DNA from: Hyphomicrobiales bacterium
GTDB lineage: Bacteria > Pseudomonadota > Alphaproteobacteria > Rhizobiales > Rhizobiaceae
Direction of reading: 5' to 3'
Length of the DNA stretch: 64,000 nucleotides
NCBI GenBank assembly: GCA_900489925.1
Contig: UEHQ01000011.1
Coordinates: forward strand, 62,460-126,459
The notes under the pieces were generated by a model that had not been told where the DNA came from, made no database searches, and saw only the letters and a program-made list of their open reading frames with translations. Every line of letters starts with the position of its first letter. Within the stretch, counting starts at the first letter, position 1. Position numbers and translations under genes: made by a program. This document shows positions 1 through 9,364 of this stretch, one piece after another.

Positions 1-1
1 G

Positions 2-502
2 ATTCGCATCATCGGCATTGACCCCGGCCTGCGCCGCACCGGCTGGGGTGTCATCGAAACGCTCGGCAACTCGCTGCGCTTCGTCGCCTCCGGTACGGTG
101 ACCTCGGACGGCGACATGGATCTCGCCTCGCGCCTGTGCCAGCTGCATGACGGCCTGGCGGAAGTCGTTCACAGCTATCAGCCGGATGAAGCCGCCGTGG
201 AGCAGACGTTCGTCAACAAGGACGCCGTTGCCACCCTGAAACTCGGGCAGGCGCGCGGTATCGCCATGCTGGTCCCTGCCCGCGCCGGGCTGCAGGTCGC
301 CGAATATGCCCCCAATGCGGTCAAGAAATCGGTGATAGGCGTCGGCCATGGCGAGAAGCGGCAGATCCACATGATGCTGAAAATCCTGATGCCGAAGGTC
401 GAGTTCAAAGGCGACGATGCCGCCGACGCGCTTGCCATTGCGATCTGCCATGCCCACAATCGCGGCGGCAACCGCATGCGGCAGGCAGCCCTGGCCGGGT
501 GA
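2..502 (+). CDS. ruvC: Crossover junction endodeoxyribonuclease RuvC (5' end cut by window edge)
   Basis: RuvC is the resolvase that nicks Holliday junctions in the RuvABC complex during recombination repair. The reading frame is already open at base 2 and begins with [19 protein letters not shown], the RuvC N-terminal strand with the first catalytic Asp in GIDPG. The second acidic residue is in AAVEQTF, and the last pair is in the GDDAADALA segment near the C-terminus. Only the first few codons lie upstream of the window; an ATG at 116 lies too far inside the fold to be the true start. It ends with TGA and is followed by ruvA and ruvB on the same strand, the usual rhizobial order. Confidence 0.96.
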   Translation: MRIIGIDPGLRRTGWGVIETLGNSLRFVASGTVTSDGDMDLASRLCQLHDGLAEVVHSYQPDEAAVEQTFVNKDAVATLKLGQARGIAMLVPARAGLQVAEYAPNAVKKSVIGVGHGEKRQIHMMLKILMPKVEFKGDDAADALAIAICHAHNRGGNRMRQAALAG

Positions 503-577
503 CCATAGTGACAGAGGCGGGTCGCCCGCCGCTTTTCTTTGCCTTATCAATCCCCCTACCCCTGACGGACCCAACTC

Positions 578-1195
578 ATGATCGGCAAGCTCAAAGGCAC
601 CATCGACGAAATCGGCGACGACTATGTCCTCGTCGACGTGCACGGCGTCTGCTACGTCGCCTTCTGTTCGGCACGCACGCTGTCGCGGCTCGGCTCTGTG
701 GGCGAGGCCTGCATCCTTTTCATTGAGACCTACGTCCGCGAGGACCAGCTCAAGCTCTTCGGCTTCATGACCGCGCTGGAGCGTGAATGGTTCAACCTGC
801 TACAGAGCGTTCAGGGCGTTGGCGCCAAGGTGGCGCTCGCGGTCCTTTCGACGCTGACGCCGAGTGAGCTTGCAAACGCCATCGCCTTGCAGGACCGTAC
901 CGCCGTTTCCCGCGCCCAGGGCGTCGGCCCGAAGGTTGCGGTGCGTATCGTCACCGAACTGAAGAACAAGGCGCCGGCCTTTGCGGGCGAAGCATCCGCC
1001 AATATCGGCCTGAAGCAGGAGCTGGGCGAAGGTGTTGCCGCCGCACCGGTTGCCGATGCCGTCTCGGCGTTGACGAACCTCGGCTACTCCCGCGACCAGG
1101 CCGCCAACGCGGTGGCCGCGGCGATGAAGACCGCCGGCGAAGGCGCCGACAGCGCCAAGCTCATCCGCCTCGGCCTGAAGGAGCTGGCGCGGTGA
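578..1195 (+). CDS. ruvA: Holliday junction branch migration protein RuvA
   Basis: RuvA binds the four-way junction as a tetramer and loads the RuvB motor. At 205 residues it has the normal length. It begins [20 protein letters not shown], the typical OB-fold start, followed by paired helix-hairpin-helix motifs ([18 protein letters not shown] and [19 protein letters not shown]) and a C-terminal UBA-like RuvB-binding domain ([16 protein letters not shown]). The gap to ruvC is 75 bases and to ruvB 79 bases, consistent with one ruvCAB transcript. Confidence 0.97.
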   Translation: MIGKLKGTIDEIGDDYVLVDVHGVCYVAFCSARTLSRLGSVGEACILFIETYVREDQLKLFGFMTALEREWFNLLQSVQGVGAKVALAVLSTLTPSELANAIALQDRTAVSRAQGVGPKVAVRIVTELKNKAPAFAGEASANIGLKQELGEGVAAAPVADAVSALTNLGYSRDQAANAVAAAMKTAGEGADSAKLIRLGLKELAR

Positions 1196-1274
1196 CCTGT
1201 GCATCTCGGCGGGGTGCCAAAATGGCCGGCTTGGTGTATTGGTCCACAGTGTTTGAAGATTGGAAAGTGCCAGC

Positions 1275-2315
1275 ATGAGCGACGCCGCGCGCCTGATATC
1301 CTCGGAAAAGCGAGGCGAAGACCTGGATGTGACGCTGCGCCCGCAGTCGCTGGACGAGTTCACCGGCCAGGCGGAAGCGCGCGCCAACCTGAAGATCTTC
1401 ATCGAGGCTGCGAAGAACCGCGGCGAAGCGTTGGACCACGTGCTCTTTGTCGGCCCGCCGGGCCTCGGCAAGACGACACTGGCCCAGATCATGGCCAAGG
1501 AACTCGGCGTCAACTTTCGCTCGACCTCGGGCCCGGTTATCGCCAAGGCCGGCGACCTTGCCGCGCTTCTGACCAATCTCGAAGAGCGCGACGTGCTCTT
1601 CATCGATGAAATTCATCGCCTCAGCCCGGCCGTCGAGGAAATCCTCTATCCTGCGATGGAAGATTTCCAGCTTGACCTGATCATCGGCGAAGGACCTGCC
1701 GCCCGTTCGGTCAAGATCGACCTGTCGAAGTTCACCCTGGTTGCCGCCACCACCCGCCTCGGTCTGCTCACAACGCCGCTGCGCGATCGCTTCGGCATTC
1801 CGGTGCGCCTGAGCTTCTACACCGTCGAGGAGCTGGAACTGATCGTGCGGCGCGGTGCGCGCCTGATGAACCTGCCGATGACCGACGACGGCGCGCGCGA
1901 GATCGCACGACGCGCCCGCGGCACCCCGCGCATTGCCGGCCGTCTGTTGCGCCGTGTTCGTGATTTCGCGGAAGTGGCAAAGGCGGAAGCGGTCACCCGC
2001 GAAATCGCCGACGAAGCCCTGACCCGCCTGCTCGTCGACAATATGGGGCTCGACCAGCTGGACAAGCGCTACCTCAACATGATCGCCGTCAATTTCGCCG
2101 GCGGGCCTGTCGGCATCGAGACCATCGCCGCTGGCCTGTCGGAGCCGCGTGACGCGATCGAGGACATCATCGAGCCCTACATGATCCAGCAGGGCTTCAT
2201 CCAGCGTACACCGCGCGGTCGCGTGCTGACGGCAACCGCCTGGAAGCACCTCGGCATGCAGCCGCCCAAGGATCTGGAAGCGGCACAGTTCCGCTTGTTT
2301 CAGGAAGACGATTGA
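1275..2315 (+). CDS. ruvB: Holliday junction DNA helicase RuvB
   Basis: RuvB is the AAA+ hexameric motor that drives branch migration on RuvA-bound junctions. The protein is 346 residues, the usual rhizobial size. It shows Walker A (GPPGLGKTT near residue 60), Walker B (FIDEIHR near residue 110), the sensor region AATTRLG, an arginine-finger region ([10 protein letters not shown]) and a C-terminal winged helix ([15 protein letters not shown]). I chose the ATG at 1275, preceded by GGAAAG; a TTG at 1260 in the same frame would add five residues but has no good ribosome site. Confidence 0.97.
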   Translation: MSDAARLISSEKRGEDLDVTLRPQSLDEFTGQAEARANLKIFIEAAKNRGEALDHVLFVGPPGLGKTTLAQIMAKELGVNFRSTSGPVIAKAGDLAALLTNLEERDVLFIDEIHRLSPAVEEILYPAMEDFQLDLIIGEGPAARSVKIDLSKFTLVAATTRLGLLTTPLRDRFGIPVRLSFYTVEELELIVRRGARLMNLPMTDDGAREIARRARGTPRIAGRLLRRVRDFAEVAKAEAVTREIADEALTRLLVDNMGLDQLDKRYLNMIAVNFAGGPVGIETIAAGLSEPRDAIEDIIEPYMIQQGFIQRTPRGRVLTATAWKHLGMQPPKDLEAAQFRLFQEDD

Positions 2316-2353
2316 CCCCAGCGGTTAGCGACAGAGCAGCGGAGACAATAGCG

Positions 2354-2917
2354 ATGCCCACCTTCGACCCCTGCCGCTCCCTCCGCAAGCTCGCCTATAA
2401 CAACGCCCTCGCAAACAACCGCCTGCACGCCGCCTGCGCTCGCCTTGCGCCAGGCGAGTTCGAGGCAACCCGCGTGAGTTTCTTCCCGTCGATCAAGGCG
2501 ACGCTCAACCATATCCTCACGGTCGATTGGTTTTACGTCGACGCCCTCGAAGGCGGCACACTCGGCCCGAAAGCCTGGGAGGTCGATGAGCCGTGCGACA
2601 ATATCGCGGACCTCGCCCGCGCGCAGGCCGCCGTCGACCAACGGCTCGTTGCCCTGGCGGAAGCGCTAACCCCTGAGAGCATGATGTCGACCGTCGATCT
2701 TCACCGCAGCGGGCGCATCCAGCAGGAGCGCATGGAAGATGTTCTCGCCCATCTCTTCCAGCACCAGACACACCATCGAGGTCAGATCCACGCCATGCTT
2801 GCCGGCACCAGCGTCGCGCCGCCACAACTCGACGAATTCATCGTCGCCGACGACGCGCGTTTCCGGGGCGACGAAATCGCCGCCCTCGGATGGAGCGAAG
2901 ACAAGCTGATGCGCTAG
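2354..2917 (+). CDS. DinB family protein, putative metal-dependent hydrolase/transferase
   Basis: This 187-residue protein belongs to the DinB/YfiT four-helix-bundle superfamily. These proteins hold a divalent metal with three histidines and include damage-inducible proteins and thiol-dependent transferases. The candidate ligands are the His in LNHILTVDWFYVDAL (about residue 55) and those in HLFQHQTHHRGQ (about residue 140). The start at ATG 2354 is preceded by GGAG; the in-frame TTG at 2312 overlaps the ruvB stop and is less likely. It lies 38 bases after ruvB and may share its transcript, but no specific substrate can be inferred. Confidence 0.85.
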   Translation: MPTFDPCRSLRKLAYNNALANNRLHAACARLAPGEFEATRVSFFPSIKATLNHILTVDWFYVDALEGGTLGPKAWEVDEPCDNIADLARAQAAVDQRLVALAEALTPESMMSTVDLHRSGRIQQERMEDVLAHLFQHQTHHRGQIHAMLAGTSVAPPQLDEFIVADDARFRGDEIAALGWSEDKLMR

Positions 2918-2927
2918 CCCTGCCACC

Positions 2928-4307
2928 TCAATCCTGCAGGCGCGACTTCAGCCCGTCGATGATCGTCTTGCTGAGAAGCTCGTAATTCTCGTCAAAGTGA
3001 TGATCGCCGGGAAGTGTTATCACCTGTACACCGCTGTCCTTCAGATCCGGGCAAGCCACTTCATCGTCGTCCTCTGTGCCATAGATACACTGGACGATCT
3101 TCGGATCGACCTTCTTCAGATCCTCCACCGGATCGCCGCCGGCACCTTCCGTCTTCTGGCCAAGCCAGCCCATGACAGAGATCTGGTAGTCGACGGCGTG
3201 CGAAAGAGACAGCAACGACATCTGTGTGACGGCGCTCTTCGGCGCCGCCTTCAGCCGCGAAAAGGCGGCAGGCACGACGTCGGCACCGAAGGAATAGCCG
3301 ACCAGCAGCACATGCTTGACCTTCCATTGCTTGCGGTAGAACTCGATGATCCTGCCGAGGTCATCGGCCGTTTCCTGCGGCTTGCGCTCGGACCAGAAGT
3401 AGTGAAGGGAATCGATACCGACGACCGGGATGCCCTGCTTCTGCAGCGAGGCACCGACCTCCTTGTCGATGTCGCGCCACCCGCCATCACCGGAATAGAT
3501 AATCGCCATGGTGTCGAAGACCGGCTTGGCATCGAGGATCGTCAGCGGAAGACCGAGCGCGTTGTCGGCGCTGCCGGATGCGGCGATCAGGTCGTCGAGC
3601 GTATCGCTAAGGGTGGTCCAGGCGTCATCCTCGGAATCGCGGATGTCGATATCGGAGTGCTCCCTCTTGAGATCCTCAACATGCGCCCGCCCGTCCTTGC
3701 TCGCAGCCGAGGTAAAGGACGCAATGATCGGATCCGGCAGGGAGATATCACTCAGCCCATAAATCATTCGGTCGCCGACCGTCTGCTTCTTCGCCGGCGT
3801 GCAGAGTTCCTGCTTCAACGGAATCCCGGCAACGGGATCGACCGCCAGCGTCTGGCCGATGGTCGCATCAGGGGTCTGGGCGGCAATGGCAAGCGCCAGC
3901 GCGCCGCCCTCGCCGATCCCGGCGATGATAGGCAAATGATAGGCGCTGTTGCCGGCGGCACGCTGAACCTGCTGGCTCAGCGCCTCGATGTCGGAAACGA
4001 GGTAGATGCAGCCGTCGTTCTGGCTGACGTCGTACTTCCGCATGGCGTCGATGTAGGAGGGGAAGTCGACGCCAATCACGACGGCGCCCTGGCCCACCAG
4101 CCTGTCGGCTTCGGCCTTTTCCTTGTCGCCCCAGCCGGCGGCGTCCGAAATCAGCATGACAGCGCTCTTCACATCGCCAGTAGGCAGGAAGATATGCGGT
4201 GACGGGATAAGACCCGTTTCGAAGCTCTGCGTCGTTTCGCTTGCCGCTCTGGCAGCAGGTATCGCCAGCGACAGCGCGCAGACGGCTGCAAGAAGGTATC
4301 TTTTCAT
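2928..4307 (-). CDS. acvB: AcvB/VirJ family periplasmic protein, predicted lysyl-phosphatidylglycerol hydrolase
   Basis: The 459-residue protein has a clear signal peptide (MKRYLLAAVCALSLAIPAARA) and so should be periplasmic. Two consecutive alpha/beta-hydrolase-like halves follow; the second is the VirJ domain with the GYSFGADVVP nucleophile elbow and the C-terminal LPGDHHFDENY segment. In Agrobacterium the orthologue AcvB (AtvA in R. tropici) is needed for acid tolerance and virulence and is known to hydrolyse lysyl-PG made by the partner gene. The start overlaps the lpiA stop in the string GGAAATGATG: ATG 4307 is better spaced from the AAGGA motif than ATG 4310. Longer upstream extensions are inside lpiA. 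Confidence 0.9.
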   Translation of the reverse strand: MKRYLLAAVCALSLAIPAARAASETTQSFETGLIPSPHIFLPTGDVKSAVMLISDAAGWGDKEKAEADRLVGQGAVVIGVDFPSYIDAMRKYDVSQNDGCIYLVSDIEALSQQVQRAAGNSAYHLPIIAGIGEGGALALAIAAQTPDATIGQTLAVDPVAGIPLKQELCTPAKKQTVGDRMIYGLSDISLPDPIIASFTSAASKDGRAHVEDLKREHSDIDIRDSEDDAWTTLSDTLDDLIAASGSADNALGLPLTILDAKPVFDTMAIIYSGDGGWRDIDKEVGASLQKQGIPVVGIDSLHYFWSERKPQETADDLGRIIEFYRKQWKVKHVLLVGYSFGADVVPAAFSRLKAAPKSAVTQMSLLSLSHAVDYQISVMGWLGQKTEGAGGDPVEDLKKVDPKIVQCIYGTEDDDEVACPDLKDSGVQVITLPGDHHFDENYELLSKTIIDGLKSRLQD

Positions 4308-6910
4308 CATTTCCTTACGACCCCTTTCAATCCGCCGCCGATCAGGAGCGTAGCGTCCATCAATGCGATCATCGGATTGCCTCCTCCGGAAACCGCAAGA
4401 TAACGCGGATGCCATTGAGGGTGAAACTTGGATTTGAAAGCCCGCAGGCCCTTGAAGTTGTAAAAGCGTTCGCCGTGCTCGAAGACGGTGCTGCCGATAC
4501 GATCCCATACAGGTGCAGCTTCACGCTTCGACATGCCCGATAGCGGCGCCATGCCGAGGTTGAAATGCGCGAAGCCTTCGTTGCGCAGATACTCCATGAT
4601 TTGGACGAAAAGAAAGTCCATTGACCCCTTTGGCGCGTCCGGCGAAAAACGCATCAGATCGATGGTGCCTTCGTCCTTCGCATCTGTGATCAGGATATTG
4701 GCGAAGGCTACGATCTTTCCCTCGCGCTTGAGGATGCCGACCGGCTGGGCCGCGATATAATCCGGTTCAAAGGCCCCGAGCGAGAACCCCTTCTCCTTGG
4801 CATTGTGATCTTCGAGCCAGGCATTGGAAACGTCCGCAAGCGCCTCCATCAGGGCAGGAACGCCCTCGGCGGGAATCACCTCGAATTCAAGTCCGTCGCG
4901 CTGCGCGCGGCTGGCGGTCTGGCGCAGGTTCGCCCACTTGCCGCCCTTCATCTCGAACGTCTTCAGATCCGATACGGCAAGCTCACCCAGCTTGAAGGCG
5001 CGCAGTCCGGCATCGGCGCAGTGCGAGAGCAGTGCCGGCGAGATCTGATAGAACACGGCGCGGCATCCGGCGGCGCGTGCGGTCTCCACGAAGCGCCACA
5101 CAAGTTCCGGGATCGCGCTGCGATCGCCGATCGGATCGAACAATGCGATCCAGGAGCGGCCCTGCCGCCCGTACATGATGAAGGCGTCGCCCTTTTCCGA
5201 GAACATGATGCTCTTGTCGGCCATGCGCACCAGATTGGCGTCGGCGTAACGCTGTTTCTCGACAATATCGACTGCCCGCTGCAACGCCTCGTCGGACGCC
5301 GGCTCCGGCCGCGTTGTTGCAGGGCGCAACAGGCTGAAGATGGCGATTGCCGAGGAAATGATGGTGATGCCGAGCACTGCGCGCAGACCACGCGGCGCCT
5401 CGCCAGCAAACTCGAATTGCCACCAAAGCTCGTTGCTGTATTCGACGTCGCGGTAGACGAAGAGCAGGATCACGATCGAGCCGACGCAGACGACGGCAAT
5501 CGCCGTCAGCCAAGATGCCGTAAGCGTCTGGTTCAGCAGCGATGCATGGCGACGAAACAGGCGACGGCTGGCAAACAGGCCGAAGATCAGGAAGGCAAGG
5601 AAGCAGGCTTCGACAAGCGCAATGGCCTTCAAAAGCGAAAGCGCGAGAGCAGCTGCCGCGGAAAGGATCGAAACCCACCAGGCACCATCCAGCCGTTGGC
5701 CAAGGCCACGCGCCGCGACCACGAGCGTCAGCCCGAGCAGGCTGGACAGGAAGTGGGCGCCTTCGACGATCGGCAGCGGCAGGTAGGTGGACAGGAATTC
5801 GAGGTTCGAATCCGGGGTCGGCGTCACGCTCGAAAAGATCAGCATGACGCCGAGAAGCAGCGCCAGCGTCGACAGCAGCTGCGGCATGAGACGGATGCCG
5901 ATCCGCCGCACACCGGTTGCGACAGGATGATCGGCGAAACGCCGCAGCTCGGTCGCCGAAACTGCCAGAACCGCGATGACGAGCGGCAGGACATGATAGA
6001 TCAGGCGATAAAGGACGAGCGAACCAAGCACCGCATCGATGTTCACCGCACTGCCGAGCGAAGCGATGATGACTGTCTCGAACACGCCAAGGCCGGCGGG
6101 AACGTGGCTGAGAACGCCGAGACCGACGGCAATCGCATAGATCGCCAGGAACACCGGCCAGCTGATGGCCGTCTGCGGCAGCAGCACGTAAAGAACCGTG
6201 GCGGAGGCCGCGATATCGAAAGCGGCAACCAGAAACTGTCGGGACCATGTCGCCGAATCCGGCAGGCGGAGCGACAACTTGCCAAGCTCCAGTACACGTC
6301 CGCCACTCCCGAGAATGACGAGCGCGCCGAGGACAGCCACGATCGATCCGCCCACCAGCCGCAGCAGCAGGCTGCTGACATTCACCAGCGGCGCGATCTC
6401 GTCCGCAATGGCGAGAAGCGCGATCGAGCCCACGCCAGCCAGCCCGAGCCCGAAGGCGACGGTGACGAAAGCGATCACGCGCCCGATCTCTTCCGGCGTC
6501 AGGCCAAGGCGCGAATAGGCGCGATAGCGGATGGCACCGCCGCTCAGAGCGCCGAAGCCGGCCGTGTTGCCCACGGCATAGGCACTGAAGGCGGTCAGCG
6601 CCACCTGCGGGAACGGCAGCCTCTTGCCGACATATTCGATCGCGTTCACATCGTAGAACACCAGCGCCAGAAAGCTGAGGGCGGTGAAGAACAACGCCAG
6701 CAGGATCGAGCTGACCTTCGTATCGGCAAGCGCCTGTACGACGTCATCGTAGCGAACCTCGTTGGTCAGCTGGACGATCGCGTAGCCGACGATACAGAAT
6801 ACGGCCAGCGTCGCGACTGCCGCGAGCTGCGTGCGATATCGCCTGAAGAAACCACGCAAAGCGGATTCTTCCATATCCTCGATTTCTTCTAAATTGCCGT
6901 GCCCCGACAT
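4307..6910 (-). CDS. lpiA: Lysyl-phosphatidylglycerol synthase/flippase, MprF family
   Basis: This makes lysyl-phosphatidylglycerol from Lys-tRNA and PG and flips it across the membrane, lowering surface charge. The 867-residue protein has the MprF layout: N-terminal flippase half with many transmembrane helices (roughly residues 20-510, including the AVGNTAGFGALSGGAIRYR segment), then a soluble DUF2156 aminoacyl-transferase domain from about residue 545 (SIMFSEKGDAFIMYGRQG and FNLGMAPLSGMSKREA). It is directly coupled to acvB by overlapping stop and start codons. Start ATG 6910 is assigned from family length; ATG 6874, preceded by GAGG, is an alternative. Known in rhizobia as low-pH-inducible. 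Confidence 0.92.
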   Translation of the reverse strand: MSGHGNLEEIEDMEESALRGFFRRYRTQLAAVATLAVFCIVGYAIVQLTNEVRYDDVVQALADTKVSSILLALFFTALSFLALVFYDVNAIEYVGKRLPFPQVALTAFSAYAVGNTAGFGALSGGAIRYRAYSRLGLTPEEIGRVIAFVTVAFGLGLAGVGSIALLAIADEIAPLVNVSSLLLRLVGGSIVAVLGALVILGSGGRVLELGKLSLRLPDSATWSRQFLVAAFDIAASATVLYVLLPQTAISWPVFLAIYAIAVGLGVLSHVPAGLGVFETVIIASLGSAVNIDAVLGSLVLYRLIYHVLPLVIAVLAVSATELRRFADHPVATGVRRIGIRLMPQLLSTLALLLGVMLIFSSVTPTPDSNLEFLSTYLPLPIVEGAHFLSSLLGLTLVVAARGLGQRLDGAWWVSILSAAAALALSLLKAIALVEACFLAFLIFGLFASRRLFRRHASLLNQTLTASWLTAIAVVCVGSIVILLFVYRDVEYSNELWWQFEFAGEAPRGLRAVLGITIISSAIAIFSLLRPATTRPEPASDEALQRAVDIVEKQRYADANLVRMADKSIMFSEKGDAFIMYGRQGRSWIALFDPIGDRSAIPELVWRFVETARAAGCRAVFYQISPALLSHCADAGLRAFKLGELAVSDLKTFEMKGGKWANLRQTASRAQRDGLEFEVIPAEGVPALMEALADVSNAWLEDHNAKEKGFSLGAFEPDYIAAQPVGILKREGKIVAFANILITDAKDEGTIDLMRFSPDAPKGSMDFLFVQIMEYLRNEGFAHFNLGMAPLSGMSKREAAPVWDRIGSTVFEHGERFYNFKGLRAFKSKFHPQWHPRYLAVSGGGNPMIALMDATLLIGGGLKGVVRK

Positions 6911-7111
6911 CTCGTTCCGTCGCAATCTTCCATCCAGGCGGGAATCATGTTCCGCGTACGCAACATAATCGGCATGTTGGCAGAGCCATACATGCACGCG
7001 CTACCCCAGCGCCGCTTTCGACGTTTGCTTCTAATTTAATTGGGGCAATTTTGGCGCAATCGCCGCCCTAACACATTGCATTTTCGTAAGGTTGGCGATC
7101 GCTACCGCTCG
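6911..7111 (-). promoter_or_regulatory. Upstream region of the lpiA-acvB operon
   Basis: This 200-base region between the mscS stop and the lpiA start has no convincing gene and is locally AT-rich around 7030-7055 (the string AATTTAATTGGGGCAATTTT). On the minus strand TTGCCC and AATTAG/TTAGAA elements are present, but the spacing is not good enough to name a sigma factor. Any acid-response control of the operon should act here; I recognise no specific operator. Confidence 0.4.
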
Positions 7112-7133
7112 ATCCTGCCGAAGTTGGCAGGAT
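7112..7133 (-). terminator. Hairpin directly after the mscS-like gene
   Basis: ATCCTGCC and GGCAGGAT form an 8-bp perfect stem with a 6-base loop, starting one base after the stop codon of the MscS-like gene. There is no uridine run on either strand, so it is a weak or factor-dependent terminator, or an RNA 3'-end stabilising hairpin. Confidence 0.4.
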
Positions 7134-7134
7134 T

Positions 7135-9252
7135 TCACGCTGCGGGCTCCCCACCCGCAGCCTGAACGGCGGTGAGACGCGCCGCTGCGGCATGACCTTC
7201 CGCCTCGCGCCCTTCGCTGGAAACCTGCACGGTCGGTACCGCGAACTCGATGCCGTTTTCCTTGAAAGCGTTGCGGATCATGGCAAGCGCGTTGCGCCGG
7301 ATGACGAACTGCTCGCCGGGCTTGGTCATCATCGCCAGCCTGATCTCGATTGCGAAATCACCGAACTGTTCGACACCCTTCATCTTCAAGGTCTCGATGA
7401 TGTTCGGACCCCAATCCGGATTTTCCAGCAGTTGTTGGCCGATTTGCTTGATCACCTTCTTGGCCTTCACGAGATCAGTGTCGTAGGTCACCTTCAGCGT
7501 GATCTTGTCGATGGTCCAGTCGCGGTTGAGATTCTTGACGGCGCCGAGCTCTCCGAAGGGGACGGTCGTCAACGGTCCGCGATGATGCCGGAGCCGGACC
7601 GAACGCAGGCTGAAGGCTTCGACCACGCCCTTGTGGCTGCCGCTCTCGATATACTCGCCAATGCGGAAGGCATCGTCCCACAGATAGAACATGCCGCTGA
7701 TCACATCCTTGACGATCGTCTGCGCCCCGAAACCGACCGCGACACCGACGACGCCGGCACCCGCAATCAACGGCCCGATTTCCACGCCGAGGCCGGAAAG
7801 CACCATCAGAACCGCGATCACCGCGATGACGACAGCGAGAATGTTGCGGAAGATCGGCAACAAGGTCTGCAGCCGCGCCCGTCGTGCCTTCTCCTCGTCG
7901 TTGGAGGCGCCGTCCAGCGGCGAGTCCTCCAGGCGCCCATTGATATAGGCACGTGCCAGATGCCACAGCAGATCAGCCGCGAGCAATATGACGATGCCGC
8001 CGATAGCCCCGCGGGTAATGCGGTCGATCATCGTATCGCCCGCTGCCATCCGGTCGGCAGCAAATCCAAGGATGCGCCCCAGCCAGATCGCCGCAAATGC
8101 AATGATGACAGCGCGCACGCCGCGATCGAGAAGCACCGCCGCGATCCGGCGCTTCGCGAGGAACCCGGCCTCCGCCTGGTGCAGCGAACGTACCGCCAGC
8201 GTAGCAACCCGCAGCGCACGTGGGAGAAGCACCAGATAGATACCGATCCATAGCAACAGGCCGAAGCCGGCGACCCACAGCAGCCAGAGGAAGACGAAAT
8301 AGATCGTCATCAGCCAGGAAACGGTTACGCTCCGGTGTCCCTCCTCGACGGGGCGCGACCAGACGGCCTCGGTGGCGATCAGCAGCAGCCCGATGCCAAG
8401 CGTATACGCAGCGAGGTAACGTGACCCAGGCGAAAATCCGAGCGGCAGCATGAGCTGGATGATCACCCAGCCGAAGGCAAAATAGATCGCGAAGATTGCC
8501 GTGCGCCGGAACCAGAAGAGTGCCGTGGCTCTCGACACCTCACGCATGCCGTCCGGGCGCGGCAGTGTCAGGAGCGCGACCAGCAAGCGCCCCAGCGAGA
8601 TCGTCAGGCGCGCCACGATCAGCGCGATGGCCACGGCGATCGCCATCGACTGCGTGATCGGCGGCCAGTTGAAGAGAACCAGCGGCACCAGCGTGGCCAC
8701 ACCGAAGACGAGCGCCGGCACAATGCGATAGGTCAGGTTGGCGGCAGCGTGATGCGCGACGGTGACAACTTCTCCATCCTCACGCTTGATCTTGGGCTTC
8801 GGGACCAGCACCCGAAACAGCAGCTCGACGATCGCGCCTGCGAACAGCAGCGTCAGAACCTTGATCGCGGTGAGCCCCCAGCCCGCGGGCTCGACTTCCC
8901 GCTCGACGGTTGCCGAGGCGGCCTCGACTTCGTGCGGCAGCCCCATGGCCGCCTCGGTCACGAGGTCGAAGTGCTCGCGCGCATGGCCCAGGAACTCCGA
9001 CAGAACCGACATCTGGTCGTCCATTTGCGGGGTCGTGGCAGGCGCTGTCTTCATCTGCGCCGCCATCCACTGCTTGACCTGTGGTGTTTCCATAAGTTGC
9101 AGCATCTGCCGAACTTCCGCCGGTGGCGGCGCGGCAGGCGCAGCGGAACTTGTCGCGGGCGCCGGCGTCTGTGCCACAGCGCTCCCTGCTGCCATTCCCA
9201 CAATCAGCAGCACAAGCCTGAGCAACGTGCGCGCACCATTTACCACACCCAT
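7135..9252 (-). CDS. Large MscS-family mechanosensitive ion channel
   Basis: A 705-residue inner-membrane channel thought to release solutes during hypo-osmotic shock. The N-terminus is a signal-like helix (LVLLIVGMAAGSAVAQ) followed by a Pro/Ala-rich periplasmic stretch to about residue 120, then about ten hydrophobic helices. The conserved MscS core is near residues 465-680, with the pore helix GPLIAGAGVVGVAVGFGAQ and the beta domain (IEYIESGSHKGVVEAFSLRS-like, PFGELGAVKNLNRD). The extended membrane region resembles YnaI/YbdG or MscM-type channels more than small MscS. ATG 9252 is preceded by GGAGGGG. It is transcribed alone, between the terminators of gnd and its own hairpin. Confidence 0.88.
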   Translation of the reverse strand: MGVVNGARTLLRLVLLIVGMAAGSAVAQTPAPATSSAAPAAPPPAEVRQMLQLMETPQVKQWMAAQMKTAPATTPQMDDQMSVLSEFLGHAREHFDLVTEAAMGLPHEVEAASATVEREVEPAGWGLTAIKVLTLLFAGAIVELLFRVLVPKPKIKREDGEVVTVAHHAAANLTYRIVPALVFGVATLVPLVLFNWPPITQSMAIAVAIALIVARLTISLGRLLVALLTLPRPDGMREVSRATALFWFRRTAIFAIYFAFGWVIIQLMLPLGFSPGSRYLAAYTLGIGLLLIATEAVWSRPVEEGHRSVTVSWLMTIYFVFLWLLWVAGFGLLLWIGIYLVLLPRALRVATLAVRSLHQAEAGFLAKRRIAAVLLDRGVRAVIIAFAAIWLGRILGFAADRMAAGDTMIDRITRGAIGGIVILLAADLLWHLARAYINGRLEDSPLDGASNDEEKARRARLQTLLPIFRNILAVVIAVIAVLMVLSGLGVEIGPLIAGAGVVGVAVGFGAQTIVKDVISGMFYLWDDAFRIGEYIESGSHKGVVEAFSLRSVRLRHHRGPLTTVPFGELGAVKNLNRDWTIDKITLKVTYDTDLVKAKKVIKQIGQQLLENPDWGPNIIETLKMKGVEQFGDFAIEIRLAMMTKPGEQFVIRRNALAMIRNAFKENGIEFAVPTVQVSSEGREAEGHAAAARLTAVQAAGGEPAA

Positions 9253-9305
9253 CCGCCGACCCCTCCGGTCTGGTTATCCCTCCGCACCTTATATCGCCCT
9301 GCGGG

Positions 9306-9341
9306 AAAGAAAAGCCCGCGCGGCGGATGCAGCGCGGGCTT
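9306..9341 (-). terminator. Rho-independent terminator of gnd
   Basis: The inverted repeat AAGCCCGCGC (9312-9321) / GCGCGGGCTT (9332-9341) is a 10-bp perfect stem. On the minus strand it is followed by TTTTCTTTC, a good uridine tract. It lies 23 bases beyond the gnd stop codon. Confidence 0.85.
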
Positions 9342-9364
9342 GATAGTCGTTCAAATGGAGTAAC

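Noticed and set aside
5803..5813. GGTTCGAATCC, identical to a tRNA T-loop core
   Set aside because: It lies inside lpiA coding sequence; no acceptor stem, anticodon arm or CCA-proximal pairing surrounds it.
4805..6892. Long open frame (about 695 codons) on the strand opposite lpiA
   Set aside because: It is antisense to lpiA, which has clear family motifs, and its translation is rich in Arg/Gln with no hydrophobic or domain pattern; it is an artefact of GC-rich third positions.
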